DNA of 64,000 nt from Prochlorococcus sp. AG-409-G20 (GCA_003215775.1 QCJW01000002.1:1-64000); one strand, 5' to 3'; positions 1 to 9,825 are shown, counted from the first letter of the stretch. Notes: generated by a model from the letters alone, not told the origin. Numbers and translations are program-made.

Positions 1-614
1 TTTTTAACCAGACTCTCAACTCGATCACCTAAGCCTGATCTTTCTCCAGTCACTCCAGTAACACTAACTAAATAAGTAAATCCCTTACTCCTTTCTGAAA
101 TGATTTTCATTCTTTCAATTGGTGTCGTAGGTGCAACCAATAGAACCAAGTCAATTCCAAAAGAAGCTGCAATAGGGGAAAGAATCTCTGCTTCTTCTAA
201 AGGAAGATCAGGTACAACAAGTCCTACTACTCCTGCGTTTGCGGCTTCATTACAAAACCTCTCCATTCCTCTATTTAGTAATGGATTGCTATAAGTAAAT
301 AAAACTAAAGGAATATTCAATCTGGCTTTCAATGAAGAAAGCATCTCAAGAACTTTTGAAGGAGTAGTTCCTGCATTTAAAGCCCTGGAAGCAGCAGCCT
401 GAATCACAGGACCATCAGCAAGAGGGTCACTGTATGGAATACCCAATTCGATAACATCAGCTCCTGATTCTTGGAGCTTTAACAAGACCTTTTCAGTTAT
501 TGACAAGTCAGGATCTCCTGCCATTAGAAAAGGCATTAATGCAATTCTTCCTTCTTGAGCAGAGCGTTCAAATGAAGAATGAAGCGTGGGCCTGTCCAGA
601 GATTGGGAATTCAA
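1..614 (-). CDS. trpA: Tryptophan synthase alpha subunit, 3' part beyond the window
   Basis: This subunit cleaves indole-3-glycerol phosphate to indole and glyceraldehyde-3-phosphate, and passes indole to TrpB through a tunnel. About 204 residues are visible. The family signature [18 protein letters not shown] carries the catalytic Glu and Asp, and [11 protein letters not shown] follows. The reading frame is open at the left edge, so the C-terminus is missing. There is no ATG near the N-terminus. A TTG at 614, giving [15 protein letters not shown] and preceded by a GGAA motif, fits the family length best. A GTG at 689 would add 25 residues and overlap the upstream gene. It is the last gene seen in a leftward ndhL - DUF3007 - trpA cluster. 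Confidence 0.93.
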   Translation of the reverse strand, partial: MNSQSLDRPTLHSSFERSAQEGRIALMPFLMAGDPDLSITEKVLLKLQESGADVIELGIPYSDPLADGPVIQAAASRALNAGTTPSKVLEMLSSLKARLNIPLVLFTYSNPLLNRGMERFCNEAANAGVVGLVVPDLPLEEAEILSPIAASFGIDLVLLVAPTTPIERMKIISERSKGFTYLVSVTGVTGERSGLGDRVESLVK

Positions 615-675
615 AGAACTTCCTATAGCAGCAATAATTAAAGTTATATCAAACCATTCAAAGATTCTGAACTCA

Positions 676-1044
676 CTAATCGGATTCACTATGAAGAGTA
701 TTGTTGTCCATCTCTACCTCTTCTATAAGCCGTTTCTGTTCTTGCTCTGACATTGACTCAAATTTCTTTTTAAATTCAACTGTGGTGAGTTCTTCATATG
801 CTTTTCTATAACGTTTCCTCTGCTCTACAAAAGTCATTTTCCCAGTAATTACACGAAAAAGATAAGAGCCTGTCCATAAAAAAACAACTAAAACCAAGAG
901 CGCTTCAGCTGATATGCCTGCCGAAACACTGTCGAAACCAGCAAACCTAAAAGCTCCATATACTATTGCCCCTAACAGCAACACAAATAGACCCAACTGA
1001 ATTACGTTTGCTCGTGTCAACTTCCTAGACCTCTCCTTGGCCAT
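676..1044 (-). CDS. DUF3007 membrane protein
   Basis: A 122-residue protein that I match to DUF3007, a family of unknown function found in cyanobacteria and plastid-bearing organisms. Two hydrophobic segments (about residues 13-33 and 44-63) suggest two membrane spans. They are followed by a charged C-terminal half ([20 protein letters not shown]) with coiled-coil character. The start overlaps the end of ndhL by 20 nt and trpA follows. The tight link to ndhL hints at a thylakoid or NDH-1-related role, but that is inference from position only. Confidence 0.75.
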   Translation of the reverse strand: MAKERSRKLTRANVIQLGLFVLLLGAIVYGAFRFAGFDSVSAGISAEALLVLVVFLWTGSYLFRVITGKMTFVEQRKRYRKAYEELTTVEFKKKFESMSEQEQKRLIEEVEMDNNTLHSESD

Positions 1045-1249
1045 TCAAACGTAAATTTAAAAATGGTGCGAAAATAACTAACCCTGGAAAAAATAGAAAC
1101 ACTAGTCCATATAGCCCCAATCTCTCTAATTTCCCCATGCAATGCCAACGACTGTTCATCCAGTAGTACAGCAATAAAGGAACTACTACCAAATAAATGA
1201 AGCCCAAGCCCCCATAACCTAATAGCAATAGAAGAGTGTCATTTGTCAT
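1025..1249 (-). CDS. ndhL: NAD(P)H-quinone oxidoreductase subunit L
   Basis: A 74-residue hydrophobic protein matching NdhL, a small cyanobacterial and plastid-specific subunit of the NDH-1 complex. NDH-1 serves respiration, cyclic electron flow and CO2 uptake at the thylakoid membrane. Two membrane spans are visible (about residues 5-28 and 43-65), separated by the polar segment [14 protein letters not shown]. The length is normal for the family. It is the first gene of a leftward cluster with a DUF3007 gene (20-nt overlap) and trpA. The tRNA-Leu gene upstream points the other way. Confidence 0.88.
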   Translation of the reverse strand: MTNDTLLLLLGYGGLGFIYLVVVPLLLYYWMNSRWHCMGKLERLGLYGLVFLFFPGLVIFAPFLNLRLNGQGEV

Positions 1250-1339
1250 TTAGATTCCTAGGCTAATGGCAGAAATAAGGAGACAGATGTCCTAATTAAA
1301 ATCTAGGATGCAAACTGGTTCGATTTACCAGATTAAAAA

Positions 1340-1425
1340 GGGAGCATGGCGGAATTGGTAGACGCAGCGGACTTAAAATCCGTAGGTCCTAACAGACTGT
1401 GGGGGTTCAAGTCCCCCTGCTCCCA
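1340..1425 (+). tRNA. trnL-UAA: tRNA-Leu (anticodon UAA)
   Basis: The 7-bp acceptor stem pairs GGGAGCA (1340-1346) with TGCTCCC (1418-1424), followed by discriminator A. The D-arm holds the usual TGGCGGAATTGGTAGACGC pattern. The anticodon loop CTTAAAA gives UAA. A long variable arm (GGTCCTAACAGACT region) marks a class II tRNA, and the T-arm GGGGGTTCAAGTCCCCC is perfect. CCA is not encoded. The gene is uninterrupted, so it lacks the group I intron found in this tRNA in many cyanobacteria and plastids. Confidence 0.97.
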
Positions 1426-1474
1426 TAACCAAACTGAGCGACAAGAGCCTTCTGAGATTTTCCTGAGGAGGTTC

Positions 1475-2545
1475 TCAATCTCTTAAGACTCGCCAAGAGA
1501 GGGGTTCGCCTGCATGAAAGGGAACCAGGGATTCTGCTGATTGCTTGTCACTGTCTAACTGGCATGACTGTGGAATAAAATGGGTTTCTCTAACAAGAGT
1601 AATTGAATTTGTGTTTAATGGCAGTCCATAAAAGGATGGTCCATACTCACTAACAAAAGCTTCAAGTCGTTGCAATGCTCCTTCCTGATGAAATACTTCT
1701 GCATAACTTTCTAAAGCATTAGGAGAATTAAAGATCCCTGCACAACCACAAGAAGTTTCTTTTGCATTTCGCAAATGAGGAGCCGAGTCTGTCCCAATAA
1801 AAAAACAAGGCTTTCCACTTACTGCTGCACGACGCAATGCAAGGCGATGTCTTTCTCTTTTAGCCACAGGTAAGCAGTAAAAGTCACTTCTCAAACCACC
1901 TAAAAACATTGCATTACGATTAATATGTAGATGATGAGGTGTAATAGTTGCAGCAAGATTACATCTGTTTGTCCCAACAAAATCTACTGCTTGTTCCGTT
2001 GTTATGTGTTCCAATACAACTCTTAAGCTTGGGAATTTTTTCAATAGGGGTTGAAGAATTTTATCAATAAATACAGCCTCACGATCAAATATATCTACAT
2101 CTAAATCTGTAACTTCACCATGTATTAATAGTGGAAGTCCAATGCGTTCCATTGTCTCAAATAGTGGATATATAGCCTTAACATTGGTTACACCCATTCC
2201 TGAGTTAGTTGTAGAATTTGCAGGATAAAGCTTAGCCGCAGCAAAGACTCCGCTATTTTTTCCCTCCTCTAAAATCTTTGAAGAAATATTATCAGTTAAA
2301 TAAACTGTCATTAAAGGAGTAAACTCTATGCCCATTGGAACGGCAGTTAAAATTCTATCTCGATATTCAATTGCAGATCTCAAGCTAGTAATAGGAGGTG
2401 AAAGATTAGGCATCACTATTGCTCGCCTAAAAGTACGAGCTGTATAAGGTACAACAGTTTTCAATACGTCGCCGTCTCTCAAATGAACATGCCAGTCATC
2501 AGGTTGACGAAGGGTTATTCTCTCTGGGAGGAGATTTTCATCCAT
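1475..2545 (-). CDS. pyrC: Dihydroorotase, class II (zinc-dependent)
   Basis: Catalyses the reversible cyclisation of carbamoyl-aspartate to dihydroorotate in pyrimidine synthesis. The 356-residue length matches the E. coli-type enzyme. All metal-site motifs are present in order: DWHVHLRD near residue 17 (HxH), AAKLYP (carbamylated Lys), LLIHGEV (His), VLEHITT (His) and GTDSAPH (Asp). A second dihydroorotase-like gene at 58455 has lost these ligands, so this one is probably the cell's working enzyme. It stands alone, between tRNA-Leu and a divergent antiporter gene. Confidence 0.96.
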   Translation of the reverse strand: MDENLLPERITLRQPDDWHVHLRDGDVLKTVVPYTARTFRRAIVMPNLSPPITSLRSAIEYRDRILTAVPMGIEFTPLMTVYLTDNISSKILEEGKNSGVFAAAKLYPANSTTNSGMGVTNVKAIYPLFETMERIGLPLLIHGEVTDLDVDIFDREAVFIDKILQPLLKKFPSLRVVLEHITTEQAVDFVGTNRCNLAATITPHHLHINRNAMFLGGLRSDFYCLPVAKRERHRLALRRAAVSGKPCFFIGTDSAPHLRNAKETSCGCAGIFNSPNALESYAEVFHQEGALQRLEAFVSEYGPSFYGLPLNTNSITLVRETHFIPQSCQLDSDKQSAESLVPFHAGEPLSWRVLRD

Positions 2546-2707
2546 AAAATATGAATACGAGAAAGAACTCTTTGTAAGACTTAATTAATCTAAGTTCATA
2601 TATATAAAATGGCTATAAGAATAGCTTAAGACTATTCTAAAAATATTGAATATTGAAAGAGGTACTTCCCTCTTTATAGGAGAATTATCTTATCCAGCAA
2701 AAACCCA

Positions 2708-3808
2708 ATGGAAAGCTTTCTCATTTCAGGAATTCAACTACTGATGGGCATAGCTTTGCTTTTTGGAGGTGGTGAGTTGTTTATTCAAGGTTCAGTCTCT
2801 TTAGCTCTAATCCTAGAAATACCTCAACTTGTAATAGGCCTCACAATTGTTTCATTGGGGACAAGTGCGCCAGAATTATTTGTAAGTGGAAGTTCAGTCA
2901 TTCAAGGTTCTGATTCACTTGCAGTAAGCAATATTGTTGGCAGCAACATCTTCAACGTGATGGTTGTTCTAGGTTGCAGTGCACTGATACTTCCCCTCAA
3001 AGTCGAGAGTCGCCTTGTTCGAAGGGACGTACCAGTTCTTCTTGCAGTTTCCACAGCAGTATGGGGTTTTGCATCATCAGGGAAAGTCACCTGGCAAGCA
3101 GGCATAGCACTCTTAATTGCTTTAATCATTAATAGTGTATGGGAAATTCGAACTGCTCAAGAAGAACCAGAAACTACAGAAAATGCAGAGCCCGACATCA
3201 ATAGCGACATAGCCAATGGAGGCTGGAATAAAGCTTTAATAATGCTTGGATGTGGAATTATTTTGCTTGCTTTTGGGTCGGAAATTTTAGTCAAAGGAGC
3301 AAGCACAACAGCAACTCTTTTGGGAGTCAACGAGACGGTAATTGGCCTGACAATTGTCGCGGCCGGTACCTCAATGCCAGAACTAATAACTTCTATGGTT
3401 GCTGCCTTTAAAGGAAAAACTGATCTAGCTATTGGGAATGTAGTAGGCAGTAGCCTTTTAAACCAACTCCTTGTTTTAAGTAGCTGCGCACTTTTTTCCG
3501 GCAATAAAGGACTACAAGTAGATAATTTGTTAATAACAAAAGACATTCCGTTAATGATTCTCACGACTCTTGCTTGTATGCCAATTTTCTGGACAAACGG
3601 AAAAATAAGTAGACTAGAAGGTGGAATACTTGTGGGTTTATATATAGCTTATTTAATAGATAAAGTCATTCCCTTAACCTTACCCTCAATCCAAGATGAA
3701 TTTAGACTTTTAATCCTTTGTTTAGTCCTACCATTAGTTTTGATTATAATCACTTTTCAAGCATTAAAATACTGGAATGACACAAGAAAGTTAAATTCAT
3801 TAAATTAA
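2708..3808 (+). CDS. Ca2+/cation antiporter (CaCA family, YrbG-like)
   Basis: An inner-membrane Na+(or H+)/Ca2+ exchanger of 366 residues. The internal duplication typical of the family is clear. Repeat alpha-1 has GTSAPELFVS and GSNIFNVMVV near residues 53-85. Repeat alpha-2 has AAGTSMPELITSM and GNVVGSSLLNQLLVL near residues 218-252. The acidic Glu in each PEL motif is the expected cation ligand. About ten hydrophobic segments flank a short acidic loop (EEPETTENAEPD, about residues 151-162). The ion preference cannot be read from the sequence. The gene converges on gor, 31 nt away. Confidence 0.9.
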   Translation: MESFLISGIQLLMGIALLFGGGELFIQGSVSLALILEIPQLVIGLTIVSLGTSAPELFVSGSSVIQGSDSLAVSNIVGSNIFNVMVVLGCSALILPLKVESRLVRRDVPVLLAVSTAVWGFASSGKVTWQAGIALLIALIINSVWEIRTAQEEPETTENAEPDINSDIANGGWNKALIMLGCGIILLAFGSEILVKGASTTATLLGVNETVIGLTIVAAGTSMPELITSMVAAFKGKTDLAIGNVVGSSLLNQLLVLSSCALFSGNKGLQVDNLLITKDIPLMILTTLACMPIFWTNGKISRLEGGILVGLYIAYLIDKVIPLTLPSIQDEFRLLILCLVLPLVLIIITFQALKYWNDTRKLNSLN

Positions 3809-3839
3809 ATTTAACATGTCGAACAAGAGTCTAAAAAAT

Positions 3840-5204
3840 TCATGACATTGTCACAAATTCCTCAGCTATTGTTGGATGCAAAGCCATTGTCCTATCAAAA
3901 TCTGACTTAGTAGCCCCCATTCTCACTGCAATGGAAGCCATTTGAATAATTTCAGATGCATGCTCACCAAACATATGACAACCAACTACTTTATCCGTAT
4001 CAGAATTTATAATTAATTTCAAAACACATCTAGGGCCTTTCTTAGATAGCGATTGCGACATGGACCTGAATTCTGATCTAAATACCTTAACTAAATCATT
4101 CCCATATTTATTTACTGCTTCTTGCTCAGTAAGACCAACCTTCGCAATTTCTGGATTACTAAAAACGGCACTTGGAATGAAATTATAATCAACTATTCGT
4201 GAACTTCCAGAAAAAAGTCTATCTGCAAAAGCTCTTCCCTCATCTATAGCAACAGGAGTAAGGTTAACACGATCGGTCACATCCCCCAATGCAAATATGT
4301 TAGGTATATTTGTAGCGCTGTATTCATCTACAGGTATTTTTCCATTCAAGCTAGTAATACTTGCATATTCAGAATTCAATCCATCCAGGAAAGGCTCTCT
4401 TCCTGTGGCGAAAAGTACTGCCTCAGAATTGAACTCGAGGCCAGAATTAGATATTAACTTCAAATCACCTTGCTGTCCTTCAATCTTAACTGGAGTATTA
4501 CCAAATTGTAGATTAATTCCTCTTTCTCTCATAGAAATTGATAGATTTTTAGCTATTTCAGTATCAAAGCCTTTTAGAAGTCTTTCTCCTCTAATCAATT
4601 GTGTAACTTCAACACCTAAAGAATTAAGAATACAAGAAAACTCACATGCGATATACCCTGCTCCAATGACTAATATTTTCCCTGGAAAATCAGTCTGTAG
4701 AAACAAATCATCACTTACCCAAGCAAGTTTGGATCCCTCAATGTCTAGTCGAGTAGGCCTTCCTCCAACTGCAATCAATATATTTTTACCATTTATCTTA
4801 CGAGTTTGCTTCTTACTTGCAAAAGTACTTTTGATTAAGATGTTGTTTTGGTCAAGAAAACTTCCCCAACCTCTTATCAACTCTACCCCAGATTTCTCCA
4901 ATAGCTGAAGGTGAATATCATTCAAACGATCTACTTCTTTACGTATATTATTCAACAAAATAGGAAGATGAAAGTTTTTAATCTTCAGATCTAGACCGTA
5001 ACTACTTGCGGTATTCAAAGAATCACGAAAAAGAGCTCCATACACCATTAATTTTTTAGGAACACAACCTCTTATTACGCATGTTCCTCCAACTCGATCA
5101 CCTTCAACAATAGCTACCCTGGCTCCATAGCTGGAAGCACGTTTAGCTGCAGCTAATCCGCCAGAGCCAGCCCCTAAAACGATCAAATCAAAATGATTCT
5201 TCAA
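3840..5204 (-). CDS. gor: Glutathione reductase
   Basis: An FAD flavoenzyme that reduces oxidised glutathione with NAD(P)H in the cytoplasm. It has 454 residues. Motifs in order are the N-terminal FAD Rossmann motif GAGSGGLAAA, the redox-active disulfide GGTCVIRGCVPKK (CxxxxC, about residues 42-47), the second nucleotide fold VIGAGYIACEF, the FAD-binding ALGDVTD, and the C-terminal catalytic dyad AMALHPTIAEEF (His-Pro ... Glu). Related disulfide reductases (mercuric reductase, lipoamide dehydrogenase) share this fold, but the VIRGCVPKK form favours glutathione reductase. A GST-like gene lies divergently upstream. Confidence 0.93.
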   Translation of the reverse strand: MKNHFDLIVLGAGSGGLAAAKRASSYGARVAIVEGDRVGGTCVIRGCVPKKLMVYGALFRDSLNTASSYGLDLKIKNFHLPILLNNIRKEVDRLNDIHLQLLEKSGVELIRGWGSFLDQNNILIKSTFASKKQTRKINGKNILIAVGGRPTRLDIEGSKLAWVSDDLFLQTDFPGKILVIGAGYIACEFSCILNSLGVEVTQLIRGERLLKGFDTEIAKNLSISMRERGINLQFGNTPVKIEGQQGDLKLISNSGLEFNSEAVLFATGREPFLDGLNSEYASITSLNGKIPVDEYSATNIPNIFALGDVTDRVNLTPVAIDEGRAFADRLFSGSSRIVDYNFIPSAVFSNPEIAKVGLTEQEAVNKYGNDLVKVFRSEFRSMSQSLSKKGPRCVLKLIINSDTDKVVGCHMFGEHASEIIQMASIAVRMGATKSDFDRTMALHPTIAEEFVTMS

Positions 5205-5368
5205 TTCGGTAAAATAATTATCACAATTGAAGTTTATAATACTAATTAGACAGATTACCTAATGGGTCTTCAGACAAATATTTTAATTTCAACGCAATAG
5301 CTAAAAACACATCAATTCAATCATTACTTAAACAGCTATTATAATCTTTATTAATTAAAAGGAATATC

Positions 5369-6619
5369 ATGTCAGGTCAAAACACTAGTCAAACATCTCT
5401 TAGTTGGGAAGCTTTAACAAAATTGACGTCAAATGAAATTGACTATATTAATGGACCTAATAACTCATACTCATGCTTAAGACTATTTAATCAAAAGGAA
5501 AGCTCAATTCGAGTAACTCTTTATAGAGACCATCACGCTTGGTGTCCATACTGCCAAAAAGTTTGGCTTTGGCTTGAATTTAAAAAGATTCCATATCGCA
5601 TAAAAAAAGTCACGATGCGATGTTACGGAAAAAAAGAAAAGTGGTACTTACAAAAAGTACCAACTGGAATGCTTCCCGCTATTGAACTTGATAAACGTCT
5701 GATTACCGAAAGTGACGAGATTTTACTAGCCCTTGAAGACTCCTTTGGACCTTTAGGGACACCGATAAACAATATCCAAAACAAGAAGTTAAGACTCCTC
5801 GAAAGAAAGCTATTTCGTGCATGGTGTATATGGCTCTGTAGTCCAAATCTCAACTCTTACCAAGAAGAAATTTGTAGGGATCAATTTCAAACACTAGCCA
5901 AAGAAATGGAAGCAAATCTACAAGCTTCGAATGGATCTTGGCTAGATTCAAACTTAAGCATGCATTCCAAACCAGGAAGTATCGACATAATCTTTATCCC
6001 TTATGTCGAGAGAATGAATGCTTCATTAGCATATTACAAAGGTTTTAGTCTTAGAGAAAAACATCCATTAATAAATATATGGCTAAGTCATCTAGAAACT
6101 CTTAATGAGTATCGTGGTAGTCAAGGGGATTTTCATACACATGCCCATGATCTACCACCTCAAATGGGTGGATGCTGGGTTCATGCCAATAAAAAGCAAG
6201 AACAATTCCTAACTGCTATAGATATTGGTCATGGATTGGAAAACCTTGAAATTTGCTTACCCTCAAGACAAACTCAAGAAAGAAGCAAGCCAGAACTTAT
6301 TGCACTTGAGAGGGTAATAAAACATCGAAAAAATATATTAAAGGTAAATCCTCTTGGTCCAAAATTATTTGATCAGCCATTAAGAGCAGCATTATCAAAA
6401 ATGGTCCTAGGAAAATCTTTTCATCCTAATAAAGGAAGTGCAATTGGATTGCGTTATCTAAGAGACAGAATATCTATCCCTAGAGACATGCCTTTACTTT
6501 CTGGTCGACGACTTAGACAAGCCCTTGAGGCAACAGCTCAACTAGATAGCAATAAACAAAGTCGAACCATATCTACAACCAATCGTTATGATCAAGACCC
6601 TGCCAACTTTGGGAGATAG
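5369..6619 (+). CDS. Glutathione S-transferase-like protein with C-terminal extension
   Basis: A 416-residue protein with a thioredoxin-like GST N-domain at about residues 48-120. It shows HAWCPYCQKVWLWLE (CPYC redox site), KVPTGMLPAIELD (the cis-Pro segment) and ITESDEIL (the glutathione-binding Glu-Ser turn). A helical GST C-domain follows to about residue 260. The last ~150 residues, rich in basic and polar residues, match no domain I recognise. The length is nearly twice that of a standard GST. It is divergent from gor, which suggests a glutathione-linked redox role. The substrate is unknown. Confidence 0.8.
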   Translation: MSGQNTSQTSLSWEALTKLTSNEIDYINGPNNSYSCLRLFNQKESSIRVTLYRDHHAWCPYCQKVWLWLEFKKIPYRIKKVTMRCYGKKEKWYLQKVPTGMLPAIELDKRLITESDEILLALEDSFGPLGTPINNIQNKKLRLLERKLFRAWCIWLCSPNLNSYQEEICRDQFQTLAKEMEANLQASNGSWLDSNLSMHSKPGSIDIIFIPYVERMNASLAYYKGFSLREKHPLINIWLSHLETLNEYRGSQGDFHTHAHDLPPQMGGCWVHANKKQEQFLTAIDIGHGLENLEICLPSRQTQERSKPELIALERVIKHRKNILKVNPLGPKLFDQPLRAALSKMVLGKSFHPNKGSAIGLRYLRDRISIPRDMPLLSGRRLRQALEATAQLDSNKQSRTISTTNRYDQDPANFGR

Positions 6620-6675
6620 AAGTTATTGAACTAAATAATATAACTAAAACCCATTAATTCCTACAGGTACTAATA

Positions 6676-8076
6676 CTACTTCTTCTTCTTTCTGGAATCT
6701 ATTTGCAAAAGATCTCTAATTCGTTGAACTTGACTAGCCAATTGAGGATCTGCAGATAGCTTCTTGTCAACTTGTTCAATGGCATACATAACTGTTGTGT
6801 GATCTTTACCTCCAAATGCTTCTCCTATTCTAGGCAAGCTTAAATCAGTTCCATAACGCATTAAATACATACCTACTTGCCTAGCTTGACTGACTGGACG
6901 TCTTCTACTGCTACTTTGCATCTCCTCAGCTGTTACTCCAAAAACTTCTGAAACTTTCTCAATAACTTGTTTAGGAGTTACTTCAACACCTTGACCAGTT
7001 GGATCTAACATTGGAGCCACAGATTCCACCGTCATAGGGAGTCCGGTGATTGAAGCAAAGGCAACTGCCCTTGTAAGAGCTCCCTCAAGTTCCCTAATGT
7101 TGGAAGTAAATCTACCAGCTATGAATTGAATCAATTCTCTTGGTAATTTCATTCTTTCTTGCTCTGCCTTCTTTTGAAGAATTGCCATTCTAGTTTCTAA
7201 ATCAGGTGCCTGAATATCAGCTATTAAGCCCATCGAAAATCTAGAAATTAATCTTTCTTGTAACCTTGGAATCTGACTAGGAGGCCTATCACTAGCAATA
7301 ACAATTTGCCTACCCGCCTCATGCAAAGCATTAAAAGTATGAAAGAACTCTTCTTGGGTGTATTCTTTTCCTTCTATGAACTGAATATCATCCACAAGAA
7401 TCAAATCAGCGGCTCTATACCTATCTCTAAAAGCCTGCATCCCATCCTTTCTAATAGCTAAAATTAAATCATTAGTAAACGTCTCAGTTGAGACATAAGA
7501 GACCTTGGCCGAAGGATCAATTTCCAGGCGATAATGCCCAATTGCTTGCATTAAATGAGTCTTACCTAATCCAACACCACCACATATAAAAAGAGGATTG
7601 AATTCTCGGCCAGGAGATTCTGCAACAGCTAAAGCTGCAGCATGAGCCATACGACTATTGGGTCCTACAACAAACCTATTGAATACATATCTAAGATTTA
7701 GACCAGGAAAGAACTTTCTTACTCCATTGACCATTGACAAGGGCTGTTTTTGTTGCTCAGAAGCCAAAGGAAGCCTAGAAACCTCAGATAATTGTCCTTT
7801 GGAGGAATCCGCAGTCAAAGAAGACTCCTCAGCTTCAACAAGAACCTGAACGGGCTGACCAGATATATCTTCTGCAACTTGCTGGATTGTTTTTACGTAG
7901 TTTTTACGCAACCAATCGCTCGAAAAACTATTAGGAGCAATAAGGGTTAATTTCCCATCCCGGAAGGAGCTGCATTGAGCTGGCCTAATCCAAGTCTCGA
8001 ACGTTGGCTTACTAAGGTTTTGCTGGAGTGCTTGCTGAACCTTTATCCACAACTCACTACCTGTAGCCACCAGCAT
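6676..8076 (-). CDS. dnaA: Chromosomal replication initiator DnaA
   Basis: An AAA+ ATPase of 466 residues that binds DnaA boxes and opens the origin. Domain I is [22 protein letters not shown]. After a short linker (domain II) come Walker [12 protein letters not shown], Walker [14 protein letters not shown], an arginine-finger region (RLISRFSMG) and sensor II ([11 protein letters not shown]). The C-terminal DNA-binding signature is [16 protein letters not shown]. The C-terminus ends in a lysine run. No dnaN is adjacent and no cluster of DnaA boxes is evident in the 400-bp upstream gap, so this locus is probably not the origin. It converges on the GST-like gene. Confidence 0.97.
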   Translation of the reverse strand: MLVATGSELWIKVQQALQQNLSKPTFETWIRPAQCSSFRDGKLTLIAPNSFSSDWLRKNYVKTIQQVAEDISGQPVQVLVEAEESSLTADSSKGQLSEVSRLPLASEQQKQPLSMVNGVRKFFPGLNLRYVFNRFVVGPNSRMAHAAALAVAESPGREFNPLFICGGVGLGKTHLMQAIGHYRLEIDPSAKVSYVSTETFTNDLILAIRKDGMQAFRDRYRAADLILVDDIQFIEGKEYTQEEFFHTFNALHEAGRQIVIASDRPPSQIPRLQERLISRFSMGLIADIQAPDLETRMAILQKKAEQERMKLPRELIQFIAGRFTSNIRELEGALTRAVAFASITGLPMTVESVAPMLDPTGQGVEVTPKQVIEKVSEVFGVTAEEMQSSSRRRPVSQARQVGMYLMRYGTDLSLPRIGEAFGGKDHTTVMYAIEQVDKKLSADPQLASQVQRIRDLLQIDSRKKKK

Positions 8077-8476
8077 TTCCTAGTTGAAAAATGAATCTAA
8101 GCATTTAATTGGATCTAAACAGGTTATTTCCTGAGATCCTGATGATTATCTTTAGATAAGTCTTTGATCTCTAAATCCTTGCACTGCAATGCTTAAGGAG
8201 GATTCAGGAACCAAAAAGGGGCTCCTAACTCCACCAAAACTTCACACATGATGCAATGAAGCTTCACTTCATTTAGCAAAACCACGCAAGAATCTCTATT
8301 TATTGATGAACTAGTGAATAAGACATAAGATAAACAGGTATCATCCACTCATACGAAATCGAAAAGTACAGATTGATTAGGAATCCAGAATAAAATTAAA
8401 TTCCTTTAATTAACTGCAACCTAACTGTAGATTATTTATAAAGTAAGAAATATGCTAAAAGATAAAACATTGGAGA
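8077..8476. other. 400-bp intergenic region between divergent dnaA and a transferase gene
   Basis: No ORF or RNA gene that I can support. It should hold the dnaA promoter (leftward) and the promoter of the 8477 gene (rightward). Small inverted repeats are present: AATGAAG/CTTCATT at 8255-8273 with a 5-nt loop, and TTATCT/AGATAA near 8145-8158. I found no clear consensus DnaA boxes, so autoregulation by DnaA is not evident by eye. Confidence 0.5.
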
Positions 8477-9133
8477 ATGATTCTTAGAAATAAAAAGGCT
8501 ATTCTAATTATCATGAGTCGATGGGCTGCCCCAGGCCGATGCAAAAGGCGTTTAGCTACAGACCTAGGACCTATCAAAGCCTGCTCAATTCAACAAAGAC
8601 TGACTTCCCATACTCTATGTGTAGCAAGTGAATTAGAAAAAAAAGGCTTTCTAGACTATAAGCTCGCAATATCAGGAATTCCATCTAAAACTGCCAAGAG
8701 ATTAACTCTTTTCAAAGAAGTTAAGATGATAGAGAATCAAGGCGGAGGGAGCCTGGGGTTAAGGATGAGAAGACTTATTTTGCGTACTCAGAATCGAAGA
8801 AATAAGAATAATAAGCATCCTAGAGCCACCATAGTAATTGGAAGTGACCTTCCTAGCCTTTGCAAAACCGACCTGATAAATGCATTGGACGCTTTAAACC
8901 AGCATAAGATGGTAATAGGACCGGCAAGTGATGGTGGATACTGGCTGATAGGCCTTTCAGCTGAGCTACTTACACCAGTTGCATACTGGCCTTTTTGCGG
9001 AATACCTTGGGGTACAAATGAAGTATTAAATAGAACTACTAAGAAAGCAGATCAAGCTGGAATTACTTATAGTTTACTGGGTATCAAAAATGATATAGAT
9101 AAATTAAGTGATCTAATTCCATGGCAAGGTTAA
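8477..9133 (+). CDS. TIGR04282-type transferase (DUF2064, selenodomain-associated transferase 1)
   Basis: A 218-residue nucleotidyltransferase/glycosyltransferase-A-fold protein. The N-terminal strand AILIIMSRWAAPGRCKRRLA and the later IGSDLPSLC and GPASDGGYWLIGL motifs match the family annotated as rSAM/selenodomain-associated transferase 1. The ATG at 8477 is chosen because the first strand begins there; the ATG at 8513 would cut into it. It overlaps the next gene by 13 nt, and that gene encodes the partner family TIGR04283. The pair is often found in arsenosugar or radical-SAM neighbourhoods, but no such partner is in this window. The reaction is unknown. Confidence 0.82.
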   Translation: MILRNKKAILIIMSRWAAPGRCKRRLATDLGPIKACSIQQRLTSHTLCVASELEKKGFLDYKLAISGIPSKTAKRLTLFKEVKMIENQGGGSLGLRMRRLILRTQNRRNKNNKHPRATIVIGSDLPSLCKTDLINALDALNQHKMVIGPASDGGYWLIGLSAELLTPVAYWPFCGIPWGTNEVLNRTTKKADQAGITYSLLGIKNDIDKLSDLIPWQG

Positions 9134-9825
9134 ACAAAGAAAAATTATTTTCTATAATTATTCCTTGCCTTAATGAAGCGAAAACCTTACCTCTTTTATT
9201 TGCCGATATAAAAAGCTGGGGAAACAACTTTGAATTAATAATAGTGGATGGTAAAAGTAGAGACAAAACTTGTCTTATAAGTCAGATTTCTGGAGCTAAA
9301 GTTCTTCAAGCCAAACAAGCAAATAGAGGACTTCAATTGAAGATTGGTGCTGAGAATTCTAATTCAGGTTGGTTGCTTTTTATGCATGCAGATTCACGAT
9401 TACCTCAAAACTGGCATACTCAGATAGAAGCAGCAATAAATCAACCATTTTCAGACGAATGTGGATTCTACTTTGATTTCAAAGTCAAAAGTAATCAAAT
9501 AAGGTTTAGATTAATGGAGTCACTTGTAAAAGTTAGGACTGAATTTCTTAAGTGCCCATATGGGGACCAAGGTCTTTTAATCAAAAAGAGTCTCTACAAT
9601 AAGGTTGGTGGATTCAAGTCAATTCACATAATGGAAGATCTCGAATTCATAAAACGATTAGTGATAGGTCACAGAATAAAGTCATTAGGCTGTCCTATTT
9701 ATATAAACAAAAGGAAATGGGAAAACAAAAGTATTGTAATGCAAGCATTAAAAAATTACCAGCTAAAACACCGCTGGAAGAATGGTGAGGAATCAAAAGT
9801 TCTAGCACGTAAATATTATGATTAG
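9121..9825 (+). CDS. TIGR04283-type family 2 glycosyltransferase
   Basis: A 234-residue GT-A glycosyltransferase. The nucleotide-sugar fold is seen in FSIIIPCLNEAKTLPLLF, in LIIVDGKSRDKT (usually DGGSxDxT) and in the metal-binding LLFMHADSRLP. The acceptor region contains GDQGLLIKKSLYNKVGGF and IMEDLEFIKRL, the usual ED acid/base segment. It is translationally coupled to the upstream TIGR04282-type gene (13-nt overlap), so the two probably act in one pathway on a small sugar-containing metabolite. It has no membrane anchor. Donor and acceptor are unknown. Confidence 0.85.
   Translation: MARLNKEKLFSIIIPCLNEAKTLPLLFADIKSWGNNFELIIVDGKSRDKTCLISQISGAKVLQAKQANRGLQLKIGAENSNSGWLLFMHADSRLPQNWHTQIEAAINQPFSDECGFYFDFKVKSNQIRFRLMESLVKVRTEFLKCPYGDQGLLIKKSLYNKVGGFKSIHIMEDLEFIKRLVIGHRIKSLGCPIYINKRKWENKSIVMQALKNYQLKHRWKNGEESKVLARKYYD

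Noticed and set aside
3157-3564. 135-codon minus frame inside the antiporter gene
   Set aside because: Antisense to a transporter with clear family motifs; composition is that of a mirrored membrane protein.
4297-4908. 203-codon + strand frame inside gor
   Set aside because: It is fully antisense to the well-conserved glutathione reductase and has no domain features; a shadow frame.
8077-8476. Replication origin next to dnaA
   Set aside because: No cluster of DnaA boxes and no dnaN or rpmH neighbour. In this lineage dnaA is commonly away from the origin.
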